A DNA stretch of 64,000 nucleotides from Actinomadura graeca. Its GTDB lineage: Bacteria; Actinomycetota; Actinomycetes; Streptosporangiales; Streptosporangiaceae. Where the stretch lies: NCBI RefSeq assembly GCF_019175365.1, contig NZ_CP059572.1:3162001-3226000 (forward strand), in the 5' to 3' direction. The notes beneath the pieces are model-generated. The model did no database searches. It saw only the letters and a list, made by a program, of their open reading frames with translations, and had not been told where the DNA came from. The number at the start of each line of letters is the position of its first letter. Positions within the stretch are counted from its first letter, which is position 1. Made by a program: the position numbers and the translations under genes. This document shows positions 31,846 to 40,347 of the stretch, piece by piece.

Positions 31846-33696
31846 GTGGCCGACGCCCAGCAGGAATCGGAGCAGGCCGTCCGGCCGGACGCCGCGGGGG
31901 ACCCGGCTCCCGGGGACGAGGCCGCTGAGGGCACGGCGCCCGAGGGCACCCGGGCGGAGGCGCCCGCCGCGCCGAAGCCGGAACCGGCGCGCTCCGGGAC
32001 GGCGGAGTTCCGCATCCCCGACGCACCCGGGCAGAAGGCGCGGGAGGAGACCCCCGGCGAGGACGACGACACGCCCGGCGAGGCAACGGACGAGGCGTCC
32101 CGGAAGGACGAGGCGTCCCGGAAGAAGGCCGCCGCGCTGACCAGGCCGGACATCTCCGTGCGCCGGAGCCCCACGCCGACCGTCGAGGACACACCCGCGG
32201 GGACACCGACACGCGAAGAACCGGCGCAGCCCGTCCCCGGCCCATGGGAAGGCAAGCCGCCCGTGCAGGCCGATGCCGAACGTCCGGAAACAGGGTCGTC
32301 AGGGCGGTGGGCGGCCCCCTGGGAGGACGAAGCACCCGCACAACCCGCGCCCGAACCAGAGGCCACCGAACCGCAGGCCGCCGCACCGCAGCCACCCGCG
32401 CCACAACCACCTGCACCACAGCCACCTGCACCACCGGCCGTCGCCCCCGCCGCGCCCGTCCCTCCGGCGGACGCGCAGGAGGGCGGGGCGCCCCGCCCTC
32501 GCCGGAGACGCCGCGCGCTGGTCATCGTGCTGGCGGCGGCGGTCCTGGTCGCGGGGGTGGTGACGGGGCAGCTCGTCCGGCCGGTGCCCGACCCGACGAT
32601 CAGGCTGACGCTCTCCGCGGCGGCCTCCCACACGTTCCCCGGCGCGGCTCCGGCGCTGCCGTGGCCCGCGCAGGGGCAGTCGGCCGTGCACGTGGAGGGG
32701 CTCGGGCCGATGGGGGCGTCCGGCGGATCGGCGCCGACACCGACCGCGAGCGTCGCCAAGGTGATGACCGCGTACGTGTACCTGCGCGGGCATCCGCTGC
32801 GGCCGGGTGAGCCGGGGCCGGTACTGACGGTGTCGCCGCAGGCGGCGGCGCAGATCCCGGCGCGCCGCAAGCGGGAGGAGTCGCTGCTCGGCGTGACGGC
32901 GAACCAGCGGCTCACCCAGCGCAAGGCGCTGGAGGCCCTGATGATCATTTCGGCGAACGACGTGGCGCACGAGCTGGCGCGCTGGGACTCGGGCGACGAG
33001 GCGGCGTTCGTGGCGAAGATGAACGCCGCGGCGCGCGAGCTGGGCATGACGGGCACGACGTACACCGACCCGAGCGGCTACGACTCGCGGACGGTGAGCA
33101 CGGCCGCCGACCAGGTGAAGCTGCTGCGAGCGGCGATGAAGGTCCCGGCGTTCGCGGAGATCGTCGACCATCCCGCCTACATCCCGGACGGTGGCGGGGA
33201 GCCCCGGCCGGGCGGCAACATCCTGCTCGGGCAGTACGGCGTGGTCGGCGGCAAGACCGGCTACACGGACGCGGCGGGCGGGAACTTCGTGTTCGCGGCG
33301 CGCAAGCGGGTGGCGGGCGTCACGACGCTGATCGTGGGCGCGGTGATGGGCCAGCGGTCCACGAGCGCGATGGCGGCGGTGACGGCCGGGCAGCAGCTCG
33401 TGGCGGCGGCGGAGGGCGCGATGACGGCGGCGACGCTGGCACCGGCGAACGCCCCGGTGGCGCGGATCGACGACGGGCTCGGCGGCAGGACGCCGGTGCG
33501 CGTCGCGTCCGCCCTGACCGTGGTGGGATGGCCGGGCCTGACCGTGCCGGTCGCGGTCGAGGGCGACCCCCCGCACCGGGCGGGCACCGGCGCCCGGGTG
33601 GGCATGATCACAGCAGGAGCCGCCAAGGTCCCGCTGAAGCTGGACCGTCCCCTGAAGCCCCCGTCCCCCTTGAAGAAACTGATCCGCCTAGGCTGA
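31846..33696 (+). CDS. D-alanyl-D-alanine carboxypeptidase (PBP5/DacA type) with long cytoplasmic N-terminus
   Basis: 616 residues. About 220 cytoplasmic residues are acidic then Pro/Gln/Ala-rich (repeats of P-Q-P-P-A) and end in a run of Arg. One transmembrane helix follows at about 223-241, then the penicillin-binding domain with S302-V-A-K305, S369-A-N371 and K470-T-G472. It trims the terminal D-Ala of peptidoglycan stem peptides. The GTG at 31846 is chosen because GAGGAGGG sits 8 nt upstream. A cytoplasmic extension of this size suggests protein interactions or Ser/Thr phosphorylation (inference). Confidence 0.9.
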   Translation: MADAQQESEQAVRPDAAGDPAPGDEAAEGTAPEGTRAEAPAAPKPEPARSGTAEFRIPDAPGQKAREETPGEDDDTPGEATDEASRKDEASRKKAAALTRPDISVRRSPTPTVEDTPAGTPTREEPAQPVPGPWEGKPPVQADAERPETGSSGRWAAPWEDEAPAQPAPEPEATEPQAAAPQPPAPQPPAPQPPAPPAVAPAAPVPPADAQEGGAPRPRRRRRALVIVLAAAVLVAGVVTGQLVRPVPDPTIRLTLSAAASHTFPGAAPALPWPAQGQSAVHVEGLGPMGASGGSAPTPTASVAKVMTAYVYLRGHPLRPGEPGPVLTVSPQAAAQIPARRKREESLLGVTANQRLTQRKALEALMIISANDVAHELARWDSGDEAAFVAKMNAAARELGMTGTTYTDPSGYDSRTVSTAADQVKLLRAAMKVPAFAEIVDHPAYIPDGGGEPRPGGNILLGQYGVVGGKTGYTDAAGGNFVFAARKRVAGVTTLIVGAVMGQRSTSAMAAVTAGQQLVAAAEGAMTAATLAPANAPVARIDDGLGGRTPVRVASALTVVGWPGLTVPVAVEGDPPHRAGTGARVGMITAGAAKVPLKLDRPLKPPSPLKKLIRLG

Positions 33697-33788
33697 CCCG
33701 GACGGCCGACCAGGGACCTCAACCGTCACGCGAGCGCGATACCGGCCCGCGCGAGGCAAGGCCGAAGGCGTCATGGAGGGACGGCTGT

Positions 33789-34397
33789 TCAGGCCGTCGC
33801 GGTGGTCATCGCCCCGGCCAGGACGAGCCGCCCGGACGCGCGGACCATGGCGGCGACCTCCTCGGGCGGGCGGTGCAGGGGGCCGAGGCTGAGCAGCGCC
33901 GCGAGCAGGATGTGGCCGAGGGCGACCTCGACGTCGTCGCGTCCGGGCAGCGCGTCGCCGATCGCCGCGGACAGCCGGTCCCGCACGAACAGGAACAGCA
34001 CGGTGCGCGCGTCGTCCACGCCGGGGTCGTCCGAGGTCACGGCCTGGACGATGGCGGAGGTCAGCGCCGGTTCCCCGGCGGCGGCGGACACGATCCGCTC
34101 CAGCAGCGCGGTGAGCCGCTCCAGCGGGGCGCCGCCGACGGCGAGCGCGTCGACGTCGCGGGCGACGCGGTGCGCCCAGGTGGCGGCGACCTCGGTGAGC
34201 AGGTGGTCCTTGGTGGCGAAGTACCGGTACACGGTCGCGCGGCCGACCCCGGCGCGGTCGGCCACGTCGTGCATGGTGACGGCGTGGTAGCCGCCCTCCA
34301 GGGCGAGCCGGCGCGCCGATTCCAGCAGCCGCTCCCGCCTGGCCTGCTGACCCTTGGTCGGCGCCCGCCTGACGGTGGACCGCTCGTCGCCGCTCAC
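33789..34397 (-). CDS. TetR family transcriptional regulator
   Basis: 202 residues. HTH: L-L-E-S-A-R-R-L-A-L-E-G-G-Y-H-A-V-T-M-H-D-V-A-D to V-G-R-A-T-V-Y-R-Y-F-A-T-K-D-H-L. The C-terminal ligand domain resembles KstR-like regulators (V-D-D-A-R-T-V-L-F-L-F-V-R-D-R-L). GTG start with AGGAGG upstream. Flanking genes are not obvious targets. Confidence 0.88.
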   Translation of the reverse strand: MSGDERSTVRRAPTKGQQARRERLLESARRLALEGGYHAVTMHDVADRAGVGRATVYRYFATKDHLLTEVAATWAHRVARDVDALAVGGAPLERLTALLERIVSAAAGEPALTSAIVQAVTSDDPGVDDARTVLFLFVRDRLSAAIGDALPGRDDVEVALGHILLAALLSLGPLHRPPEEVAAMVRASGRLVLAGAMTTATA

Positions 34398-34536
34398 TGC
34401 GCCTCCTCGCCGTCTCCCGCCCCGCATTCTTCCGCAAACTAGCCCGAAGTGGGCAAATCAGTGGAGAGCGGGCGCGCGCGCAGGCCCGTGCGGTCCTCCC
34501 CGCGTCAGAAGGACCGGACGGGCCCGTGCGGGCGGG

Positions 34537-35544
34537 TCAGGCGGCGCTCCGGCGGCGCCGTTCGGCCCATTGGAGGGAGTGGCGGATGGCGTCCTCGATC
34601 GTGTACTCGGGCTTCCAGCCGAGCAGCTCCCACGCCTTGTCCGGGCGGACGAAGGCGCCCACGACGTCACCGGGACGGGCCGGGGCGTCCACGGCCTGGA
34701 AGCCGTCGCCGACGACCTCGCGGAAGGCGGTGACCAGCTCCCGGACGGTGGTCCCGTCGCCCGTCCCGAGGTTGACGACCTCGTAGCCGGTGCGCCCGGC
34801 GGGCTGGACCGGCGGGACGATCGCGTCGAAGCGGGCGGCGGCCTCGCAGAAGGCGCGGGCGATGTCCCAGACGTGGATGTAGTCGCGGATCGCGGTGCCG
34901 TCGCGGGTGTCCCAGCCGGTGCCCGTGATCGTGAAGGCGACGCCGTTCTCGTAGGACTCGATCATCTTGCCGAGGGCGTGGGTGGGCTTGCTGTTCTGGA
35001 GGCCGGTGCGCAGCCGCGGGTCGGCGCCGATCGGGTTGAGGTAGCGGAGCGAGATGACGCGCAGGCCGTGGGCCCGCGAGAGGTCCTCCAGGAGGAGCTC
35101 CGCCATCATCTTGGACCGCGTGTAGGGGTTCTGCGGATCCAGCGCGGACGTCTCCGAGACCGACAGATCGGGTTCGGGACGGTACATCCCGGCGGTGGAC
35201 GCAAAGATCATCCGCTCGCATCCGTTGCGGAGGAGGTGACCCGCGAGGTCGAGCGTCTTCGTCAGGTTGACGCGGTAGTAGCGCTCGGGGTCGGTCATCG
35301 AGTCCGGCACCACGATGAGCGCGGCGCAGTGCACCGTGACGGCGATGTCCGGATGGGCCTGGAAGATCTGGTCGACGAGGACGCCGTCGCCGATGTCCCC
35401 CTGATAGAAGATCTTGCCCTCGGTGAACTCCTGCCTCCCGGTGATGAGGCTGTCGAGCACCACGGGCGTGATCCCGCGCTCCGCGAAGGCGGAGGCGATC
35501 GTGCTTCCGATGAACCCGGCTCCCCCTGTGATCAGCACTTTCAT
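34537..35544 (-). CDS. galE: UDP-glucose 4-epimerase-like extended SDR
   Basis: 335 residues. Starts V-L-I-T-G-G-A-G-F-I-G-S (NAD motif), has A-S-T-A-G-M-Y and catalytic Y-T-R-S-K (Y-x-x-x-K), then R-Y-L-N-P-I-G-A-D and a Y-T-I-E-D-A-I end. This is the GalE pattern: reversible C4 epimerisation of UDP-hexoses, here probably supplying sugar nucleotides for the polysaccharide operon that starts about 1 kb away on the other strand. Specificity for Glc versus GlcNAc forms cannot be read. Confidence 0.88.
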   Translation of the reverse strand: MKVLITGGAGFIGSTIASAFAERGITPVVLDSLITGRQEFTEGKIFYQGDIGDGVLVDQIFQAHPDIAVTVHCAALIVVPDSMTDPERYYRVNLTKTLDLAGHLLRNGCERMIFASTAGMYRPEPDLSVSETSALDPQNPYTRSKMMAELLLEDLSRAHGLRVISLRYLNPIGADPRLRTGLQNSKPTHALGKMIESYENGVAFTITGTGWDTRDGTAIRDYIHVWDIARAFCEAAARFDAIVPPVQPAGRTGYEVVNLGTGDGTTVRELVTAFREVVGDGFQAVDAPARPGDVVGAFVRPDKAWELLGWKPEYTIEDAIRHSLQWAERRRRSAA

Positions 35545-35774
35545 ACGGCATCCCCGTCCTCGGATCGTCACGCTCAGGATCGGCAGCGGACGCACCGTGG
35601 TCAACGGCACCCTGACGGGCTGACCGGCTCCGGCCGGGCGTGAACCACGGACCGGTCCGGCGCGTCCGCGCACGGGCTCCTTCCCGCGGCACCGAACCCG
35701 CGGCCGCGAACGCCCCGCCGCGAGTACAGCGTTTGCAGGATCCGCTCGGCCCGCGCAGCGTCCATGGTCGGGGA

Positions 35775-36434
35775 ATGCAACCCATCCGCGTCCTGATCGT
35801 GGACGATCACGCGCTGTTCGCCGAGGCGCTGTCCGCCCGGCTGCAGCGCGAACACGACCTGGTGATCCTTCCCGTCGCCGCGGACGTGCGGCGCGCGCTC
35901 GCGCTGGCCGCCACCGAACGCCCCCGGGTGCTCGTCCTCGACATGACGCTGGGGGCCGAGAGCGGCCTGGACGTCCTGGACCGGGTGCGCACGTCGCATC
36001 CGGACGTCCGGGTGGTGGTGCTGACGGCGACGGACGACCTGGACACGCTGGTGCAGGCCGTCCGGCGCGGGGCGGTGGGCTGGCTGTCCAAGACCGAGAG
36101 CGCCGACCTCGTCGCGCGGGTGATCAGGTCGGCGGCGCGGCAGGGCGGGTGGGTCCCGCCGGACGTGCTCGGCGAGGTGCTGCGGCGGCTGCTGAGCGGA
36201 GCGCCGGAACCGGACGGCGGCGCGCGGCTGCTGGCGGCGCTGACGCCGCGCGAGCGGGAGGTGCTCCAGTGCATGGTCGACGGGCTCGGGCGCGCGGAGA
36301 TCGCCGAGCGGCTCGGGCTGTCGGCCAACACCGTCCGGACGCACACGCAGAACCTGCTCGCGAAACTCGACCTGCACTCGGCGCTGGAGGCCATCACGCT
36401 CGCGATGCGGGCGGGGATGCGCCCGCGCGGCTGA
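35775..36434 (+). CDS. NarL/FixJ-type response regulator
   Basis: 219 residues: receiver domain (V-L-I-V-D-D-H-A at the start, phospho-Asp in V-L-V-L-D-M-T, Lys in W-L-S-K-T-E) and a LuxR-type HTH (L-T-P-R-E-R-E-V-L-Q-C-M to L-S-A-N-T-V-R-T-H). No kinase gene is adjacent. It sits directly ahead of the exopolysaccharide operon in the same orientation (112-nt gap) and is a candidate regulator of it. Confidence 0.88.
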   Translation: MQPIRVLIVDDHALFAEALSARLQREHDLVILPVAADVRRALALAATERPRVLVLDMTLGAESGLDVLDRVRTSHPDVRVVVLTATDDLDTLVQAVRRGAVGWLSKTESADLVARVIRSAARQGGWVPPDVLGEVLRRLLSGAPEPDGGARLLAALTPREREVLQCMVDGLGRAEIAERLGLSANTVRTHTQNLLAKLDLHSALEAITLAMRAGMRPRG

Positions 36435-36545
36435 TCTCTGATGCAAACGGCGTAGTGCGGGGTCGTCGTTTGGGCGATTCCCGGTGGATTCGGGGTTCCT
36501 ACGCTCGGCCGTGACGAAGCCCGAGGGCGGCCCGGAGGGTGCACC

Positions 36546-37973
36546 GTGGAGATCGACGAAGTCGCCGCGCGCGTGGTCCGCAGCTACTGGGCGCTCCTGC
36601 TGGCCATGACGGTCCTGCCGCTGCTGCTGGTGGGCCTGCTCATGAGCGGCCAGGACCCGCCCGCCGTCGCGGAGTCGCGGCTCCAGGCCAGCAGCCGGGC
36701 CACCGACGCGGCGCCCGGCGACGCGGGCGTGAGCATCGTGGTCAGCCAGGTCAAGGCGTTCGCCACGAGCCGGAACCTGCTGGACGACGTGCTGCGGCGG
36801 CAGGGCGTGCGCCGCGCGCCGGAGAAGGTCGCGAAGGCCATCGGCGTCACCGGCCTCGGCACGTCCACGGTCGTGCAGCTGTCGGTGAAGGACACCGACC
36901 CGGAGGTGGCGCGCAAGCTCGCCGACGCCATCGGGACCGAGGTCGTCAGGGAGATCAACGAGTCGAACCAGGGCTCGATCACGGGCCAGATCGCGAGCAT
37001 CGACAAGCGGGTCCGGGAGCTGGAGAAGCGGCTCGGCCCGCTGTCGCGGCGCGCGGGCGCGCAGCCCGATCCCGACATCGGCGCCGCGAACGAGCGGGAG
37101 CGGGTGCAGGCGGAGCTGACGGACCTGCGCTCGAACCGCTCGGACCTGCGCGCGCAGCTCTCGGCGGCGGGCACGGCGTCGGTGGTGCAGCCGGCGGTGC
37201 TCGCGCCGGAGACGAACCCGGTGGTCATGATGTCGGTCGTCGCGGGCCTGGTCGGGCTGGTCGGCGGGATCCTCGTCGCGGTGGTGGCGGAGACGGTCCG
37301 CCCCACGATCCCGGGGCAGCGGCGGGTGGCCGTGCGGCTGGGCGTCCCGCTGCTCGGCTGGGCCGACCGGGGCCCCTCCGAGCTCGCCGACCTCGGACGC
37401 CGGCTCAGGCTGGCCGCGCGGCGCAAGGGCGTCGTGCGCGTCGCCCTCGTCGGCGCCCCCGGCCCGCTGCCCGCGGCGCTGGTGTCGTCGATCGCGGCGG
37501 CGGTGTACGGGGACGCGGCGAAGGTCGTCGCGGCCCGTCCAGGACGCGCGGCCCCCGACGACGGCGAGGGCACCGGCGACGCCGGGACCGGCGCGGGATC
37601 CGGCGGCGGCACCGGTGACGGCCCCGCGCCGGACAAGCCGTCGCCCAACAGCTCCGGGCCGGTCCGCAGGGGCAGTACCTCGGTGGTCCGGGCCGGCGGC
37701 GGCACCACCGTCATGACGAAGAGGTCCGGCGAGGCGACCTCCCCCTCGGAGGTCACCCAGCCGGTGCCGCTCCGGGCGCTGTGCCACGTGCACGCGTTCG
37801 AGGACATCGACCCCGGCCTCGACGACGAGGTCGGCGTGGTCGCGGTGGTCGGGCCGGTGACGCCGGTCTCGGGACTGGACCAGGTCCGCGACCTGGTGGA
37901 GGCGTCCGGGTGGCCGCTGCTCGGGGTCGTCGCCACGTCCAGCAGGAGAACTTCGCGCAGGAGCAGGGGGTAG
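36546..37973 (+). CDS. Wzz-like polysaccharide chain-length/assembly protein
   Basis: 475 residues. Transmembrane helix near 15-33, an extracytoplasmic helical region (about 40-220) with coiled-coil potential (I-A-S-I-D-K-R-V-R-E-L-E-K-R-L), and a second helix near 225-248 preceded by a Pro-rich boundary, as in Wzz/CapA proteins. The cytoplasmic tail contains a strand-rich segment (V-R-V-A-L-V-G-A-P-G-P) like the start of a BY-kinase ATPase, but no Walker A Lys, then a Gly/Ser-rich disordered stretch. It therefore looks like a Wzz with a degenerate kinase tail. GTG start, GGAGGG upstream; first gene of the operon. Confidence 0.78.
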   Translation: MEIDEVAARVVRSYWALLLAMTVLPLLLVGLLMSGQDPPAVAESRLQASSRATDAAPGDAGVSIVVSQVKAFATSRNLLDDVLRRQGVRRAPEKVAKAIGVTGLGTSTVVQLSVKDTDPEVARKLADAIGTEVVREINESNQGSITGQIASIDKRVRELEKRLGPLSRRAGAQPDPDIGAANERERVQAELTDLRSNRSDLRAQLSAAGTASVVQPAVLAPETNPVVMMSVVAGLVGLVGGILVAVVAETVRPTIPGQRRVAVRLGVPLLGWADRGPSELADLGRRLRLAARRKGVVRVALVGAPGPLPAALVSSIAAAVYGDAAKVVAARPGRAAPDDGEGTGDAGTGAGSGGGTGDGPAPDKPSPNSSGPVRRGSTSVVRAGGGTTVMTKRSGEATSPSEVTQPVPLRALCHVHAFEDIDPGLDDEVGVVAVVGPVTPVSGLDQVRDLVEASGWPLLGVVATSSRRTSRRSRG

Positions 37974-37977
37974 CCGG

Positions 37978-39126
37978 ATGAGCCGGACAACGGTTCCGTT
38001 CACCGTCCCGTCGTTCGCCGGGGAGGTGTCGGACGCGGTGGTGAAAGTGCTCGACTCCGGGTGGGTGACCACCGGGCCGCAGACCGCGGCGTTCGAGCAG
38101 GACTTCGCCGATTTCCTGGGCGCGCCGCACGTCGTCGCGGTCGCCTCGTGCACGACGGCGCTGGAGCTGTGCCTGCGCGCCATGGACCTGCCGCAGGGGT
38201 CGCCGGTGCTGACGCCCAGCCTGACGTTCTGCGGCGCGATCAACGCGATCCTGCACGCCGGGCACCGGCCGGTGCTGGTGGACATCGACGAGGACACGCT
38301 GGTGCCGGGCCCGCGGGAGGTCGCCGAGGCCGCCGCGCGGACGGCGCCGCGGGCGATGGTCGTCCAGAACCAGGGCGGGTACCCGGTGGACGTGGCGGCG
38401 CTGGCCGAGGCGGCGGGGCTGGGCCGCGACCGGGTCGTCGAGGACGCCGCGCACGGCCCCGGGGCGGAGCGCGGCGGGCGACCGGTCGGGGCGGAGTCGC
38501 ACGCGGCGTGCTTCTCCTTCTACGCCACCAAGAACATGCCGATCGGCGAGGGCGGCGCGATCGCGACCGGCGACCAGGAGCTGGCCGACCGGGTGCGGGC
38601 GATGCGGCTGCACGGCATGAGCAAGGACTCCTGGAAGCGGTACCTGCCGGGCGGAAGCTGGCGGTACGACGTGAAGGACGTCGGGCTCAAGGCGAACATG
38701 ACCGACATCCAGGCGTCCATCGGACGCGCGCAGCTCGTGGCGCTGCCCGGCTGGCAGAAGACGCGCGGCGAACTGGCCGCCCGCTACGACGCGGCGCTGG
38801 ACGGGCTGCCCGGCCTGACCCTCCCGCAGCGGGGACTGGACGGCCTCCAGCACGCCTGGCACCTGTACCAGGTCCGCGTCCCGGACCGGGACGCGCTCAT
38901 CGCCGAGCTGGAGACGGCGGGCGTCGCGACGTCGGTGCACTTCATCCCGGCCAACCAGATGACGTCCTACCGGCGGATCCTGGGCGAGGAGGAGTGCGGG
39001 CGGGTCCCGGTGACCGACCGGGTCGGCGAGGAGCTGCTGTCGCTCCCGCTGTACCCGGGGCTGACGCCCGACGGCCAGGAGCGGGTCGTCTCCGCGCTGA
39101 CCGGGGCGTTGCGGGCCCGGGGCTGA
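37978..39126 (+). CDS. DegT/DnrJ/EryC1 family sugar aminotransferase
   Basis: 382 residues. PLP-dependent amination of a keto-sugar nucleotide. Family signatures: G-W-V-T-T-G-P-Q-T at 29-37, S-C-T-T-A-L-E-L, V-E-D-A-A-H-G-P (155-161) and the PLP lysine K185 in S-F-Y-A-T-K-N-M-P-I-G-E-G-G. Starts 4 nt after the Wzz-like stop. It is expected to work on the product of a dehydratase, possibly the next gene. Confidence 0.9.
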   Translation: MSRTTVPFTVPSFAGEVSDAVVKVLDSGWVTTGPQTAAFEQDFADFLGAPHVVAVASCTTALELCLRAMDLPQGSPVLTPSLTFCGAINAILHAGHRPVLVDIDEDTLVPGPREVAEAAARTAPRAMVVQNQGGYPVDVAALAEAAGLGRDRVVEDAAHGPGAERGGRPVGAESHAACFSFYATKNMPIGEGGAIATGDQELADRVRAMRLHGMSKDSWKRYLPGGSWRYDVKDVGLKANMTDIQASIGRAQLVALPGWQKTRGELAARYDAALDGLPGLTLPQRGLDGLQHAWHLYQVRVPDRDALIAELETAGVATSVHFIPANQMTSYRRILGEEECGRVPVTDRVGEELLSLPLYPGLTPDGQERVVSALTGALRARG

Positions 39127-39128
39127 CC

Positions 39129-40340
39129 GTGCGCCGATTCCTGCCACGCCTCCCGCGCCGGGCCCACGGCCCCTGCCCGGCGGCCGTCCCGGTGGCGGCC
39201 GGGCCGCTCGCCCTGCTGATGGGACGGGACGAGGTCGTGCTGGCGGGGGGCCGCGGGCGGCGGCTCGTCCGGGGCCGCCGGGTGCTGGTGACCGGCGCCT
39301 GCGGGACGGTCGGGTCCGCGCTGTGCCGGCAGGTGGGATGGCTGGGCCCCGCCGAGCTGTGCCTGGTCGACAAGGACGCCCGGGGCCTGGCGCGGCTCCG
39401 CGGCGAGCTGGCCGGGCGCCTGGAGGGCGGCCTCCCCGGCCTCGTGGACGCCGACGCGGTCACGCTCGCCGAGGCCGACGTCCGCGACGCGCGGCGCGTG
39501 GACGCGGTCGTCGCCGCGGCCCGTCCCGACCTGCTGTTCCACACGGCGGCGCAGCACGGGCTGGCGCGCGTGGAGGGTGACCCCTGCCGCGGCGTCGCCG
39601 ACAACGTCATCGGCACCCGGCACGTCGTGGACGCCGCCGTCCGGCACGGCGTGGAACGGCTCGTGTTCGTCTCGTCCGACAAGGCCGCGGACCCGACGTC
39701 GGTGTTCGGCGCGACGATGCGGCTCGGGGAGCTGCTGCTGCGGACGGCGGCGGGCGGCCCCACCTGCTTCGCGGCGGTCCGGGTCGGGACCGTCATCGGG
39801 GAGGCGGCGTCGCTGCTGGCGCTGCTGGCGCACCGGATCTCCTGCGGCGAGACCGTCACCGTCACGCATCCGGAGGCGGCCCGGCACCTGATGACGGTGG
39901 CGGAGGCCGCCGGGCTGCTGATCGAGGCGGCGGCGCTGGCCGAGGAGGCGGAGACGTTCGTCCTCGACATGGGCAGCCCCGTCCCGGTCGTGGACCTCGT
40001 GCACCGCTATGCCGAGCAGCTCCGGCTGCCGGAGGTGACGATCCGGTTCAGCGGGCTCGGGCCGGGCGAGAAGCTCGCGGAGAAGGCGTTCGCCGACTCC
40101 GAGCGCCGGATCCGCACCGTCCACCCCAAGATCTGGGCGACCCGCCCGGCGCCGCCGCCCGCCGGGCTGCCGCGGCTGCTCGACGCGCTGGAGGCGGCGG
40201 CCGCCGCTGGCGACGCACCGCGGGTGCGGCTGCTGCTGCGCCGGCTGCTGCCCGAGTACCACCCCATCCGGCGGGCCCGCCCGGCCGGGCCGCCGCCCCT
40301 CCCCGGCGCGGGGCCCGGCCCCGACGTCCCCTGTCTGTGA
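39129..40340 (+). CDS. CapD/FlaA1-like nucleoside-diphosphate-sugar SDR with altered active site
   Basis: 403 residues from a GTG 2 nt after the preceding stop. Soluble Rossmann protein: V-T-G-A-C-G-T-V-G near 54-62, D-A-R-D-type D118 region, then S-S-D-K185-A-A-D-P-T. Relatives with the four-helix membrane part (WbpM-like) are longer; this one lacks it. The family's M-G-A-[ST]-K-R active-site block reads F193-G-A-T-M197-R here, so the expected catalytic Lys is Met. Late motifs (G-P-G-E-K-L-A-E) are intact. It probably still binds a UDP-sugar; whether it is a 4,6-dehydratase is doubtful. Confidence 0.75.
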   Translation: MRRFLPRLPRRAHGPCPAAVPVAAGPLALLMGRDEVVLAGGRGRRLVRGRRVLVTGACGTVGSALCRQVGWLGPAELCLVDKDARGLARLRGELAGRLEGGLPGLVDADAVTLAEADVRDARRVDAVVAAARPDLLFHTAAQHGLARVEGDPCRGVADNVIGTRHVVDAAVRHGVERLVFVSSDKAADPTSVFGATMRLGELLLRTAAGGPTCFAAVRVGTVIGEAASLLALLAHRISCGETVTVTHPEAARHLMTVAEAAGLLIEAAALAEEAETFVLDMGSPVPVVDLVHRYAEQLRLPEVTIRFSGLGPGEKLAEKAFADSERRIRTVHPKIWATRPAPPPAGLPRLLDALEAAAAAGDAPRVRLLLRRLLPEYHPIRRARPAGPPPLPGAGPGPDVPCL

Positions 40341-40347
40341 GGTGCCC

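Noticed and set aside
32380..32470. Short direct repeats resembling a small repeat array
   Set aside because: They encode the P-Q-P-P-A repeats in the cytoplasmic tail of the carboxypeptidase. There are no spacers or cas genes, so this is not a CRISPR.
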